Shown: piece by piece, positions 1 to 7,138 of the stretch
How positions within the stretch are numbered: position 1 is the stretch's first letter
Layout: each line of letters begins with the position of its first letter
Source: UBA4582 sp047630175
GTDB lineage: Bacteria > Pseudomonadota > Gammaproteobacteria > Pseudomonadales > Azotimanducaceae
Length of the DNA stretch: 7,867 nucleotides
Direction: 5' to 3'
NCBI GenBank assembly: GCA_047630175.1
Contig: JBLHVI010000123.1
Coordinates: forward strand, 1-7,867
Program-made: the position numbers and the translations under genes
The notes under the pieces: generated by a model
What the model was told of the DNA's origin: nothing
Seen by the model: the letters and a program-made list of their open reading frames with translations, nothing else
Database searches by the model: none

Positions 1-21
1 AAAACAGATATTCAAGTGCTT

Positions 22-50
22 TTTCGTGCTTTAAAAAAGCGGTTTATAAT
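22..50 (+). promoter_or_regulatory. Candidate sigma70 promoter for the amidohydrolase gene
   Basis: A perfect TATAAT lies at 45-50, about 80 nt before the ATG at 130. The hexamer 17 nt upstream (22-27, TTTCGT) matches the -35 consensus TTGACA poorly, so the call rests mainly on the -10 element and its placement. The local sequence is AT-rich, which makes a chance TATAAT more likely. Confidence 0.35.
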
Positions 51-129
51 ATCTGCTTTCATACTATGGATTTGGTGTACTCTATTTGAGCGTCCGAACG
101 ATCAACCCATTTCACATAGGATACACATC

Positions 130-1833
130 ATGTCTCATGATCTCGTCATACGCGGCGGCCTAATCGTAGACGGCACCGGCTCAGAACCCTACATCGGTGA
201 TGTTGCCATCAACAAAGACACTATCGTCGCATTGGGTAAGGTCGAAGACAGTGGCATTAGAGAGATCGATGCCAACGGGCATGCCGTAACACCAGGCTTT
301 GTTGACCTTCACACTCACCTCGACGCGCAAGCGGGATGGGATCCAGACCTCACGCCCATAGTCTGGCATGGTGTGACCACAGCATTGATCGGTAACTGCG
401 GAGTAACCTTCGCCCCTTGTAAACCACAAGATCGGGCCTACCTAGCAGGGATGATGGAATCGGTAGAAGACATTCCGAGTGCCGTTATTCTTAACGGCCT
501 ACCGTGGGACTGGGAAAGCTATGGTGAATATCTCGATTCTCTTGAGAGGTTGAACCCTGCCATCAACCTTGTGGGTATGGTGGGTCATTGCGCCATTAGG
601 ACCTACGTGATGGGTGAACGCGGCGTTGACGATGAACCCACCACTGATGAGATTGCGCAGATGGCGGCCTTGGCAGGAAAGTCTGTTGCGGAGGGTGCGA
701 TAGGTTTTTCGAGTAGTCGCCTAGTCGCGCATAAAATGCCGGACGGTCGCAGTATTCCTGGCACCTTTGCCAAAACCGAAGAGATGGTCGCGATTGCCAA
801 AGCCGTGGGAGAGAACAACGGTCTGGTCCAAAACGTCTTGGAATATTCGCGGCTCGACACTGAGTTGGCCATCTTGCGCGAGCAAGGGTTAGCCGCCCAA
901 ACACGCGTTATCTTTACTGCGCCCCATATTCCGGGTGGCCCTGGCAAGGCCAATGCCTACCATGACACAATAGAATCAATGCTCGCTGAAGGCATCGACA
1001 TAACGGGGCTTGCTTTGCCTAGGTCGTTTGGATTCCTGTCTGGTCTTAAGACCAACATCATGTTCATGTCCCCGGCATGGTCGGAGCTTGTCAGTCTCGA
1101 TTTCGCCGCCCGCCTTGCCGCTATTCAGGATGCTGATACTCGCGCTAAGCTGATCAAAGAAGCGAGTGAGATGGGTGCCGATAACAACTCGCCGCCGCTT
1201 AATGTGTGGGTTAGCAATTTCTATTCTCTCGGTGACGGTGAATCACCTGAATATACGAAGGGCGCAGATGAAAGCCTACCCGCTATCGCTAAAGCGGCCG
1301 GCGAGCATCCTGCCGAGACTTGGTTACGGATTATGCTTGAGAGTAATGGCGAAGCGCTGTTCCATGTTAGGTTCGGCAACCATGACTATGCTGCTATGGA
1401 AGAATTTCTCAAAAACGATTGGATACTACCAAGCCTGGGTGACACCGGTGCCCACCTGACCCAAATTATAGACGCTGGGTGGGCAACTTTTATGCTCTCA
1501 CACTGGCATAGAGAAAAAGGCACCTTCACGCTTGCGGAAACGATTCGAATGCTCACCAGCGCTCAGGCGCGCATCCTTGGTTTTGCTGACCGTGGAACGC
1601 TTGCTGTCGGTATGCGCGCAGATGTGAATATCATTGACGTCGACAAGGTGATTGAAGGTCAGCCCACGTTGATTCGTGACTTTCCTGGCGACACCCCTCG
1701 TTTGACACAAAAAGCTAAAGGCTATTTGGCGACTATCTGTAATGGCAATGTCATTGTAGAAAATGGTGAGTTAACGGGTCTTCGATCCGGTCGAATATTA
1801 CGCAACCAACCGAATACTGTCGCAGCAGGGTAG
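130..1833 (+). CDS. Amidohydrolase, N-acyl-D-amino-acid deacylase (D-aminoacylase) type
   Basis: A predicted metal-dependent hydrolase of 567 aa, probably cytosolic, that cleaves an amide or cyclic-amide bond; the substrate cannot be read from the sequence. The N-terminus (DLVIRGGLIVDGTG, residues 4-17) is the typical beta-sandwich start. The metal motif HTHLDAQ follows at 61-67, with GNCG at 88-91, whose Cys matches the bridging Cys of D-aminoacylases. VEDIP lies at 112-116, YVMGERG at 159-165, GFSSSR at 192-197 and GDTGAH at 437-442, whose Asp438 fits the catalytic Asp. The C-terminal sandwich includes GTLAVGMRADVNIID (489-503). The ATG at 130 is chosen because AGGA at 118-121 sits 8 nt upstream and homology-like sequence begins there; the in-frame extension from 16 looks spurious. 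Length is normal for the family. The usual strand-5/6 His ligands are not obvious, so this is likely the divergent 'amidohydrolase family' subgroup. It appears monocistronic, or followed only by a tiny ORF, and ends at the terminator at 1981-2003. Confidence 0.93.
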   Translation: MSHDLVIRGGLIVDGTGSEPYIGDVAINKDTIVALGKVEDSGIREIDANGHAVTPGFVDLHTHLDAQAGWDPDLTPIVWHGVTTALIGNCGVTFAPCKPQDRAYLAGMMESVEDIPSAVILNGLPWDWESYGEYLDSLERLNPAINLVGMVGHCAIRTYVMGERGVDDEPTTDEIAQMAALAGKSVAEGAIGFSSSRLVAHKMPDGRSIPGTFAKTEEMVAIAKAVGENNGLVQNVLEYSRLDTELAILREQGLAAQTRVIFTAPHIPGGPGKANAYHDTIESMLAEGIDITGLALPRSFGFLSGLKTNIMFMSPAWSELVSLDFAARLAAIQDADTRAKLIKEASEMGADNNSPPLNVWVSNFYSLGDGESPEYTKGADESLPAIAKAAGEHPAETWLRIMLESNGEALFHVRFGNHDYAAMEEFLKNDWILPSLGDTGAHLTQIIDAGWATFMLSHWHREKGTFTLAETIRMLTSAQARILGFADRGTLAVGMRADVNIIDVDKVIEGQPTLIRDFPGDTPRLTQKAKGYLATICNGNVIVENGELTGLRSGRILRNQPNTVAAG

Positions 1834-1865
1834 ATAGATTTTGGTCACCTTGGAAGGGTGAGTTG

Positions 1866-1952
1866 ATGACATTTGAGCCGAGTCCTAGATCTATAGAGTT
1901 CCCGAGTTGTGACTTTGAACCCAGCATTTATGATGCTAATCAAGCTCACTGA
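1866..1952 (+). CDS. Possible 28-aa small protein, unrecognised
   Basis: A 28-codon ATG-to-TGA reading frame begins 32 nt after the amidohydrolase stop. GGAAGGG at 1852-1858 lies 7 nt before the ATG, which is a strong ribosome binding site. The peptide begins MTFEPSPRS and ends YDANQAH; it is acidic and has no hydrophobic segment. It would be transcribed with the amidohydrolase and lies before the terminator at 1981. I recognise no family. It could be a genuine small protein, the leftover start of a deleted gene, or chance. Confidence 0.25.
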   Translation: MTFEPSPRSIEFPSCDFEPSIYDANQAH

Positions 1953-1980
1953 CGAGCAAACTCTATTCGCTTTTCTAACA

Positions 1981-2003
1981 GCACGGCGCCCTGTGCATTT
2001 TTT
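1981..2003 (+). terminator. Rho-independent terminator after the amidohydrolase
   Basis: GCACGG (1981-1986) pairs with CTGTGC (1991-1996), including one G-T wobble, around a CGCC loop. One A and then six T (1998-2003) follow on the plus strand. The orientation and the position about 150 nt past the amidohydrolase stop fit an intrinsic terminator for that transcript. Confidence 0.7.
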
Positions 2004-2058
2004 ACAGAAAGGGTAATAACTGGGTGTTTTTCGGGGGATTACCGATCGCGTACAATTT

Positions 2059-2292
2059 ATGATGATCTTCAGCGGCGTGAATAGAATTTTGGAGGACGCT
2101 TTTCTGCAGTATAAAGCCGGCAGAATGGATGAATATATTTGGAAGCCCTATATATCTACAATGCTCGTTGTCACAGACACGTCCGGCGTACGCGTGTATT
2201 TTGAAACTCGCAGCGATCAACACACTAAGGATTACGTTGATATGGCTAACGGCCTTTCCGTTGAAGCATCTTATATCACCGTAAAGGCGTAG
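2059..2292 (+). pseudogene. C-terminal remnant of a membrane-anchored hypothetical protein family
   Basis: The frame gives 77 aa from the ATG at 2059. It reads like the tail of a family of roughly 150-200 aa bacterial hypothetical proteins that carry an N-terminal transmembrane helix (often with an ALQIRQNT-like motif) and end in a pattern of the type 'QY..G..D...W.......PGVR.YF/W'. Here I see QYKAGRMDEYIW (residues 15-26) and SGVRVYFETRSDQHTKDY (residues 42-59). The family-like reading seems to begin before the ATG: in-frame residues ITDRVQF occupy 2038-2058 and the frame is open back to 2020. No transmembrane segment or plausible ribosome binding site precedes it, and a terminator ends at 2003. 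I infer a 5'-truncated gene. The family link is from memory and unverified; a short intact hypothetical gene is the alternative. Confidence 0.5.
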
Positions 2293-2315
2293 CCTTAATG
2301 TCTCGCGCTATACCA

Positions 2316-2330
2316 AAATCGCAACGATTT
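2316..2330. terminator. Weak hairpin between convergent genes
   Basis: AAATCG (2316-2321) and CGATTT (2325-2330) form a perfect 6-bp stem around a 3-nt loop, between the plus-strand remnant ending at 2292 and the minus-strand operon ending at 2395. The stem is AT-rich and no real T-run follows on either strand, so a terminator role is only suggested by the position. Confidence 0.2.
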
Positions 2331-2394
2331 ATTCTGGCGCTATTACGTGGTGCTTTGCTTTATTGCTCACTTCTACCGCCTCCGATGAGCGCAG

Positions 2395-3675
2395 TTATCT
2401 TGCCCAGGTTGCACGCAGCCACACTCTATCGGCGCCGTTGAACTGACCTATCAGGCCGTCGACATCACCCCAGATAAGGTCGACGCCAGTCTCTAGGCGC
2501 AACGCATCGTTGACCTGCCAAGTGAGACCAGGGCGAAAAGTGCCATCGCCGTCAGCCAGATTGCTAAGTATTTCAGCCGAGGCTCGCAGCGTGGCATTGG
2601 CGAATGATTTCTGCAGGCGCAGTGTTGTGATCACATCCGTATCTGGCCGCACAGCACCCTCGCCACTGATGCTGTCTACCCCTAGCTGGAGATTAAGGAA
2701 AACGCTGTCGGGCAGGTCCCAGTCGAGGCCAACACCTGCCAGCAGGCGCTCACGCGCTTCGGTAACGGGTGTCGGGCTAAAAAGATTTACCCGTTGATCT
2801 GGAATGAAAGCCGCCTCAAGCCGCCAGACTCGGTTGCCCTCACCCCGCTGCCAAGTCATTCCGAACAGCGTACGGCTCGGATAAGCCAGCGTGAGTTGCC
2901 CGTTCTCAATCACAATCACAGGCTCTGTATCCGGCCCCCGTATGGCAAGCAGGCTGACATCCGCCGTACCAAGGCGGCGCTGTGCGCGCAGCCCAGCGGT
3001 AGCCTTAGTGGACAGTGCAACGCCTAAGTCTGGCTGGGTCGCAGCGGCTGGCAGCCCGGCGCGCAGACGCGGGGCTCGCACTGCAAAAACGTCCCCGGGC
3101 TCAGCGAACTGATCACCCGTACCGTCGAACATAACGGCGGCGTCCCATTGTGTGTCCGCCCAATTAGTTTCCAGGCGCATGCCCCAGCGGGAAATCCTTT
3201 CCGGTCTGTTCGGTGTGAAGACGCCCTCTCTCCGGCGCACGGCATCGAAGCGGTCGGTGACCTGAAGGCCGTCCAGCACCCCCCATGCCAGCGTCTGTTT
3301 TCCAAGCGTTACCCGGCTGGCACGCTTGCGCCATTTTATCACGGCTGTGTCTATTTCTATGCGCGCATTGGGCCCGAGTTCGGTCGGTTGGGACAGGTCA
3401 TCATAGGTGCTAAGGATCCCAAGGCCGGTATCGCTGCCGGCAGCCTCGACCCGCAAACCCAGTTCGGCGGACCAATTCCGTTTCCAACGCAGGCGAGCTT
3501 CCGGCAACACAGTAAGCCGAACCTGCTCCAGATCCGTCGTGTCCAGTCCAACCGCAAGCATCTGCTCAACGCTTAGCCCAACATCGAATTTTAGGTTCTG
3601 AGCAGCAGCGAAAGGGGCCAGCACGAGAAGAGCCGACAGACTCGCTGTTCGCATCATTTGTTGACTAGGGGACAT
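2395..3675 (-). CDS. Predicted outer-membrane beta-barrel protein, DUF1302-like, third gene of the transporter operon
   Basis: A secreted protein of 426 aa. A short signal peptide (residues 1-25, hydrophobic SLSALLVLAPFAAA, likely cut after AAA) is followed by alternating amphipathic segments rich in Trp, Arg and Leu, as in outer-membrane barrels. A region GKQTLAWGVLDGLQVTDRFD (nt about 3308 to 3249) and the late segment LIWGDVDGLIGQFNGADRVW recall the DUF1302-type porin-like proteins. The last residues are TWAR, so the usual terminal aromatic is missing and the nearest is a Trp two residues from the end. I chose the ATG at 3675, which overlaps the upstream stop codon by 11 nt; ATGs at 3657 and 3654 would also leave a signal peptide. 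The further upstream frame, open to 3819, lies inside the preceding gene and is not likely used. No clear ribosome binding site is seen, which fits translational coupling. Inferred role: the outer-membrane component of the export system. Confidence 0.8.
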   Translation of the reverse strand: MSPSQQMMRTASLSALLVLAPFAAAQNLKFDVGLSVEQMLAVGLDTTDLEQVRLTVLPEARLRWKRNWSAELGLRVEAAGSDTGLGILSTYDDLSQPTELGPNARIEIDTAVIKWRKRASRVTLGKQTLAWGVLDGLQVTDRFDAVRRREGVFTPNRPERISRWGMRLETNWADTQWDAAVMFDGTGDQFAEPGDVFAVRAPRLRAGLPAAATQPDLGVALSTKATAGLRAQRRLGTADVSLLAIRGPDTEPVIVIENGQLTLAYPSRTLFGMTWQRGEGNRVWRLEAAFIPDQRVNLFSPTPVTEARERLLAGVGLDWDLPDSVFLNLQLGVDSISGEGAVRPDTDVITTLRLQKSFANATLRASAEILSNLADGDGTFRPGLTWQVNDALRLETGVDLIWGDVDGLIGQFNGADRVWLRATWAR

Positions 3676-4480
3676 CAGGAATACCGTAGGACAGCGCATT
3701 CGAATCGAACATACTTTCATCGAGGTCCGGTACGGATTTGATCTCAGTGTAGCGAATTTCAGTGCGGTGACCAGTCTGCAAGTTTTCGAATGTGAAATGG
3801 GCGGCCATCTTCGCCCCACCTACTTGCTCGATCGCCAGCACTTCGACTTCTTTTAGCGGCGCCAGATCAACGTCGGAATATGTCGTCAGTATGGGGAAAA
3901 AGTTCTCTGGATCGATACGCGACCTAAAATGCCCGTAGCCCATTTCTTTGGCGATCTCCGGCGTCTTAGCAGTGCCCTCGAGCACTTGAAAAGTAATTCC
4001 ATCTACGACTTCCTCGGCGCCGAGCTTAAATACATAGTCATCAAGGCCAAATGTGAAGTTGTCCTGAAGGTCGCCGAAGCTCATATCGGTACCCATAAAA
4101 GGGTCGCCCCGGTTGGCGTCGGGCAAGCGTCGAACCCGGCCAGTGGCCGGCAGATACAGCCAGCTTTCATCCTCCACCTCCATGGCGACATGATTGATAC
4201 TCAGAAACGCCGTCTCTTCAATCATGGCGGGTTCGGTGAAGTAAATCGCAATGCGCTCCACACCCTCGCTCGTAGAAGAAAGCAATTGTGCTTGGCGCTC
4301 ACGCACACTTCCCGACTTGTTCTGCATACGGAAATTCATCAGCGCGGTACGCCCTTCATTTGGGGGTCGCTGCACCACAAACCCAGCGAGTTGTTCCGCC
4401 GTGAGCGATGCGGCGACAACGTTTGTGGCAGATAGGAGCAGTGTTATTGCGGTGACTAATGCTTTAGGTAGAAACGACAT
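3665..4480 (-). CDS. Outer membrane lipoprotein-sorting protein (LolA-like fold), second gene of the operon
   Basis: A periplasmic protein of 271 aa. It starts with a signal peptide (residues 1 to about 23, MSFLPKALVTAITLLLSATNVVA). The rest reads as the LolA-like family often annotated 'outer membrane lipoprotein-sorting protein', whose members adopt a lipid-cradling half-barrel. Features seen are ESWLYLPATGRVRRLP, GDPFMGTDMSFGDL and a late FENLQTGHRTEIRYTEIK strand segment that typifies this family's end. Length is normal for this family, which is longer than LolA itself. The ATG at 4480 is preceded by AAGGAGGT (minus strand, 4494-4487) with 6 nt spacing, an almost ideal ribosome binding site located inside the end of the transporter gene. 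It overlaps the transporter by 17 nt and the barrel gene by 11 nt. Inferred role: carrying a hydrophobic cargo across the periplasm. It is probably not a true lipoprotein-sorting LolA, given the operon. Confidence 0.85.
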   Translation of the reverse strand: MSFLPKALVTAITLLLSATNVVAASLTAEQLAGFVVQRPPNEGRTALMNFRMQNKSGSVRERQAQLLSSTSEGVERIAIYFTEPAMIEETAFLSINHVAMEVEDESWLYLPATGRVRRLPDANRGDPFMGTDMSFGDLQDNFTFGLDDYVFKLGAEEVVDGITFQVLEGTAKTPEIAKEMGYGHFRSRIDPENFFPILTTYSDVDLAPLKEVEVLAIEQVGGAKMAAHFTFENLQTGHRTEIRYTEIKSVPDLDESMFDSNALSYGIPDVP

Positions 4481-6806
4481 TCGGAGACCTCCTTGCTGTG
4501 ATGATGTTGTAGTAGACAGACCAAATCGCAGGAACGATTAGCAGCGCGCCAAGCAATGAACCCATTGCGCCAATGGACACTAACATCCCGAACCAGCGCA
4601 GGGGTGGCGCGGAAGAGATACAGATAACAGCCAACGCAAAGCCCAATGCAACGGCAGAATAAAAGCAGGCCCGCGCAACAACCGTGTACTGCCCAGAGAA
4701 CGCCTCAAGACCGATCGAACCCTGCGCATTTTTGCGCTGAAGATGGGAAATGAGATGTATACCAAAGTCTATGCCGAGACCTGTTGCGATCGCTGCAGTC
4801 ATTGAAGTCGCCGGAGCGATAGCGATATCCAGAGCGCCCATGGAGGCGTAGACAGCGGCAACCCCTACCAGTAGGGGTACCGTCGACAGCAAGCTAAACG
4901 CGAGCGAGCGAAATACCAAAAGCGTCGCTAGGAACACTAAGCTCAATGCCATGCCAAGACTGCTGTAATGATTTTCAGCCAGTTTGTCCATCCAACCAAC
5001 ATTCACTGCCACGCGGCCACTTATCTCCGCCTTCAACCCAGAACTGGCACTCCAGTTTTCGACGAGATTCTCCAACGCTCTTAACGTCGGTGCTGTACTC
5101 GCATAATTGTCTGTGGAAAGCTGGGCGCGAATTAACGCACGGCTGTAGTCGTAGTCGATCTCTTGCTTGAAGTCCTCTGGCGCACCGGAGGTCTCATAAA
5201 GAAACATATACTGTGCTGGAGCCCTTTCCCGATCTGGCAGGCTGCCTGGTTCTGCGTCAGTCAGCACTTCATGCATCAGCGAAATATATTCGTCGATACC
5301 GCCCACATTCGTCACTAAAGGCAAGTCTGCCATCTCGGCTCGCAGCGCTTGCATGCTAGACATCGCGCTGGTTGTCATGATACCACCGGGTTCCTTGGCG
5401 GTAACGATGACGTCCAGAAAATTGACTCCGCCGAGTCGTCTATTAATCTCTTGGTCGGCGATACGCACGGGGTCAGTGGCGGTGAAGTAGTCCTGACGTT
5501 CATAGTCGAACTGTGCCTGCATGCCGAAAGCCACGAACAAGCTGATCGTTATTAGCACGCATAGTATGGCGACGCCCGGTCGGTTAAAGCTCCACGTGGT
5601 GAGAGCGCTAACCACGCGGTCAACGCGTCCTTCGCTTGCGATCGAGTCGGAGCTTGCGGATGGCTTTAAGTCAGTCAGGATAAGAATCGCTGGCAGCGCC
5701 GTGAGACTAAGAATCCAGGCCACAGTTACACCAAGGGCGGCAAAGATGCCAAATTCACTGATCGGTTGCATCGCGGCGCCGAAGGACATCCCAGAAAATG
5801 CCGCAACTGTCGTCACACTGGTCAGGGTGACGGGACGCCACGCGCTGTGGAGGGCCTCGGACGCTGCATCCCGCGCTGAAAAAGACGTATTCAGCGCGCG
5901 TGCGCGCAGGTAATAGGTACAGATGTGCAGTGAGTCCGCCACAGCGATGGCCATGATCACGACGGGCAGCGCCGTCGTTAGCAGGTAGTACTTCGCTCCG
6001 ACCCAGCCCATTACGCCAATGGCGACACCGGCCGCCCCGGCGATCACGAATAAGGGTCCGAGTAGTGCTTTAAATCGGCGCAGGGCGACAAAGAGTATCA
6101 TCAGTACGGTTAGAATTGCTGCCGGTACGAATATCCGCGTATCGCTACTGACCATAGTAGCAAGGCGCGCATTCATGGTAGCAACGCCCGCAACATGTAC
6201 GCCCAAGTGCCCCTCTGCTTCCGTAGACGCCAGTTGTTTGATGGCCTGAACTATTCCCTGAGCATTGTCAGGAGTCTCGACGGGTACTATGAGCACGAGC
6301 ATGTCACCACGCTCTGAGGCTAGCAGATCGGTGAGCATCGGCATGGCTCGGAATCTCTCCCATGCCTGATCTGCCATCGCATTTGTTAATTGTGAGTCTT
6401 CGATAATCGGCTGCACGTCGAGGTCACCGCCGGAGCCTAAGATGGCATTCTCACTGGCGAGACTGACTACATCGTTCTTTTTGACACCTTCGATACCGCG
6501 AACACCCTGATCAATACGACGAAGAGCTTCTAGCCGTGCTGGCGTAAAAGCGCTTTCCCCAGCTGGGGCGGTGAGACCGATAACAACGGGATCCTCAAGG
6601 CCAAACACGTCACGAGCCATGTCGCGCGCTAACGCTGCCGGATGGTCACTAGGAACAAAGGCATCAACGGACGGGTCTTTCTCGACGCTACCCAGCCCGA
6701 GCAACCCAGCCAATACCAAGACGAACGCGCCCGTCAGTAATGCCCCTGGACGAGCAAGTATCAAGGGAATTATCGGCTTTTTCACGCCAACGATTTTTTC
6801 AGCCAT
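4464..6806 (-). CDS. RND superfamily transporter, MMPL type
   Basis: An inner-membrane transporter of 780 aa built as an internal duplication. Each half starts with a membrane helix after 'RPG' (helices about 22-40 and 411-428), then a large periplasmic domain (about 41-222 and 430-612), then a cluster of helices (about 225-378 and 615-768). The fourth-helix signatures are IMAIAVADSLH (284-294, Asp291) and IATGLGIDFGIH (673-684, Asp680), the conserved acidic positions that in RND/MMPL proteins serve proton coupling. The size matches COG1033-type exporters rather than the roughly 1000-aa HAE-RND pumps. The ATG at 6806 has AAGGGA (6820-6815) 8 nt upstream. It is the first gene of the operon, followed by a LolA-like protein and a barrel, with no membrane-fusion adaptor. 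MMPL relatives move lipids and hopanoids, so a lipid-like substrate is inferred, not shown. Confidence 0.92.
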   Translation of the reverse strand: MAEKIVGVKKPIIPLILARPGALLTGAFVLVLAGLLGLGSVEKDPSVDAFVPSDHPAALARDMARDVFGLEDPVVIGLTAPAGESAFTPARLEALRRIDQGVRGIEGVKKNDVVSLASENAILGSGGDLDVQPIIEDSQLTNAMADQAWERFRAMPMLTDLLASERGDMLVLIVPVETPDNAQGIVQAIKQLASTEAEGHLGVHVAGVATMNARLATMVSSDTRIFVPAAILTVLMILFVALRRFKALLGPLFVIAGAAGVAIGVMGWVGAKYYLLTTALPVVIMAIAVADSLHICTYYLRARALNTSFSARDAASEALHSAWRPVTLTSVTTVAAFSGMSFGAAMQPISEFGIFAALGVTVAWILSLTALPAILILTDLKPSASSDSIASEGRVDRVVSALTTWSFNRPGVAILCVLITISLFVAFGMQAQFDYERQDYFTATDPVRIADQEINRRLGGVNFLDVIVTAKEPGGIMTTSAMSSMQALRAEMADLPLVTNVGGIDEYISLMHEVLTDAEPGSLPDRERAPAQYMFLYETSGAPEDFKQEIDYDYSRALIRAQLSTDNYASTAPTLRALENLVENWSASSGLKAEISGRVAVNVGWMDKLAENHYSSLGMALSLVFLATLLVFRSLAFSLLSTVPLLVGVAAVYASMGALDIAIAPATSMTAAIATGLGIDFGIHLISHLQRKNAQGSIGLEAFSGQYTVVARACFYSAVALGFALAVICISSAPPLRWFGMLVSIGAMGSLLGALLIVPAIWSVYYNIITARRSPNVVST

Positions 6807-6950
6807 CGTAGAATTCCCTTTTTTTATGTCTTGTCAGTTTAGGCGCTTTAACGTGTTACCTGGCGCTGTTGGCAGATGACGAATATGCAGACGAGGAACG
6901 CCGCATACAGGTATTGCTGCCTTACCACTATGTCCCCGACATCCAATTTC

Positions 6951-6972
6951 AAGCACTCAGAAATCAGTGCTT
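6951..6972. promoter_or_regulatory. Inverted repeat, 7-bp arms, 8-nt spacer
   Basis: AAGCACT (6951-6957) and AGTGCTT (6966-6972) form a perfect inverted repeat. It is about 145 bp upstream of the transporter start. No T-run follows on either strand, so it is more likely a protein-binding site than a terminator, and it may also be chance. Confidence 0.3.
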
Positions 6973-7043
6973 TGTCGTGCGGAAGTAGGAACAGATTCTA
7001 AAGACATACGTTTGAGAGACCATAGGCTATTGGTATGCAGTGA

Positions 7044-7063
7044 ATACCGACTAAAGTCGGTAT
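7044..7063. promoter_or_regulatory. Perfect 9-2-9 inverted repeat, candidate operator
   Basis: ATACCGACT (7044-7052), AA, AGTCGGTAT (7055-7063). The symmetry and 2-nt centre resemble sites bound by dimers of NarL/LuxR-type regulators, which recognise inverted repeats with a short spacer. It lies 76 bp before the ATG of the response-regulator remnant and about 240 bp before the transporter start. No T-run follows, so it is not a terminator. Confidence 0.55.
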
Positions 7064-7103
7064 CGCCAATGATCCGATGGCCAACATAAGCTGCGGCCAT
7101 AGG

Positions 7104-7123
7104 TGCTTAGTTCCAACTAAGCA
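7104..7123. promoter_or_regulatory. Second perfect 9-2-9 inverted repeat, candidate operator
   Basis: TGCTTAGTT (7104-7112), CC, AACTAAGCA (7115-7123). It has the same arm length and spacer as the repeat at 7044-7063 and its centre is exactly 60 bp from that one, but the arm sequence differs. It ends 15 bp before the regulator ATG, so it could act on transcription or, as an RNA hairpin, on translation initiation of that gene. Confidence 0.5.
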
Positions 7124-7138
7124 GGTAAATTGCGGCAC

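Larger units (their letters stand above)
6807..7138. other. Divergent intergenic region between the transporter operon and the response-regulator remnant
   Basis: This 332-bp region holds three inverted repeats (6951-6972, 7044-7063, 7104-7123) and no convincing gene. One plus-strand frame is open from 6812 to 6988 but has no ATG or ribosome binding site. Any promoter for the operon and for the regulator must lie here, but no hexamer pair is convincing. The inverted repeats are the only clear regulatory candidates. Confidence 0.6.

Noticed and set aside
16..129. In-frame GTG-started extension of the amidohydrolase with a hydrophobic stretch that could mimic a signal anchor
   Set aside because: The family N-terminus begins right after the ATG at 130, which has its own ribosome binding site. 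The extension overlaps the candidate promoter TATAAT and has no family-like sequence.
1845..1861. TCACC/GGTGA hairpin just after the amidohydrolase
   Set aside because: It has only a 5-bp stem and no T-run, and it overlaps a strong ribosome-binding-like sequence. The hairpin at 1981-2003 is a far better terminator.
2298..2441. 47-codon plus-strand ORF (starts MSRAIPKSQRF) with a hydrophobic middle
   Set aside because: It has no ribosome binding site, overlaps the end of the barrel gene on the other strand and has no recognisable family.
3676..3819. 48-residue upstream extension of the barrel gene
   Set aside because: It lies wholly inside the LolA-like gene in another frame and would place the signal peptide far from the N-terminus.
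3929..4435. 168-residue plus-strand frame opposite the LolA-like gene
   Set aside because: It is a shadow of a well-supported gene on the other strand and shows no family-like sequence.
5521..5913. 130-residue plus-strand frame opposite the transporter
   Set aside because: It is antisense to the intact MMPL coding sequence, with low-complexity Arg/Ala/Thr composition typical of shadow frames.
6823..6851. Possible minus-strand promoter TTAAAG-17-CATAAA for the transporter operon
   Set aside because: Both hexamers are weak, and transcription would start inside or just before the ribosome binding site, leaving almost no leader.
6812..6988. Open plus-strand frame containing ADDEYADEERRIQVLLPY
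   Set aside because: It has no ATG and no ribosome binding site, and I recognise no family. A degraded gene fragment is possible but not supportable.
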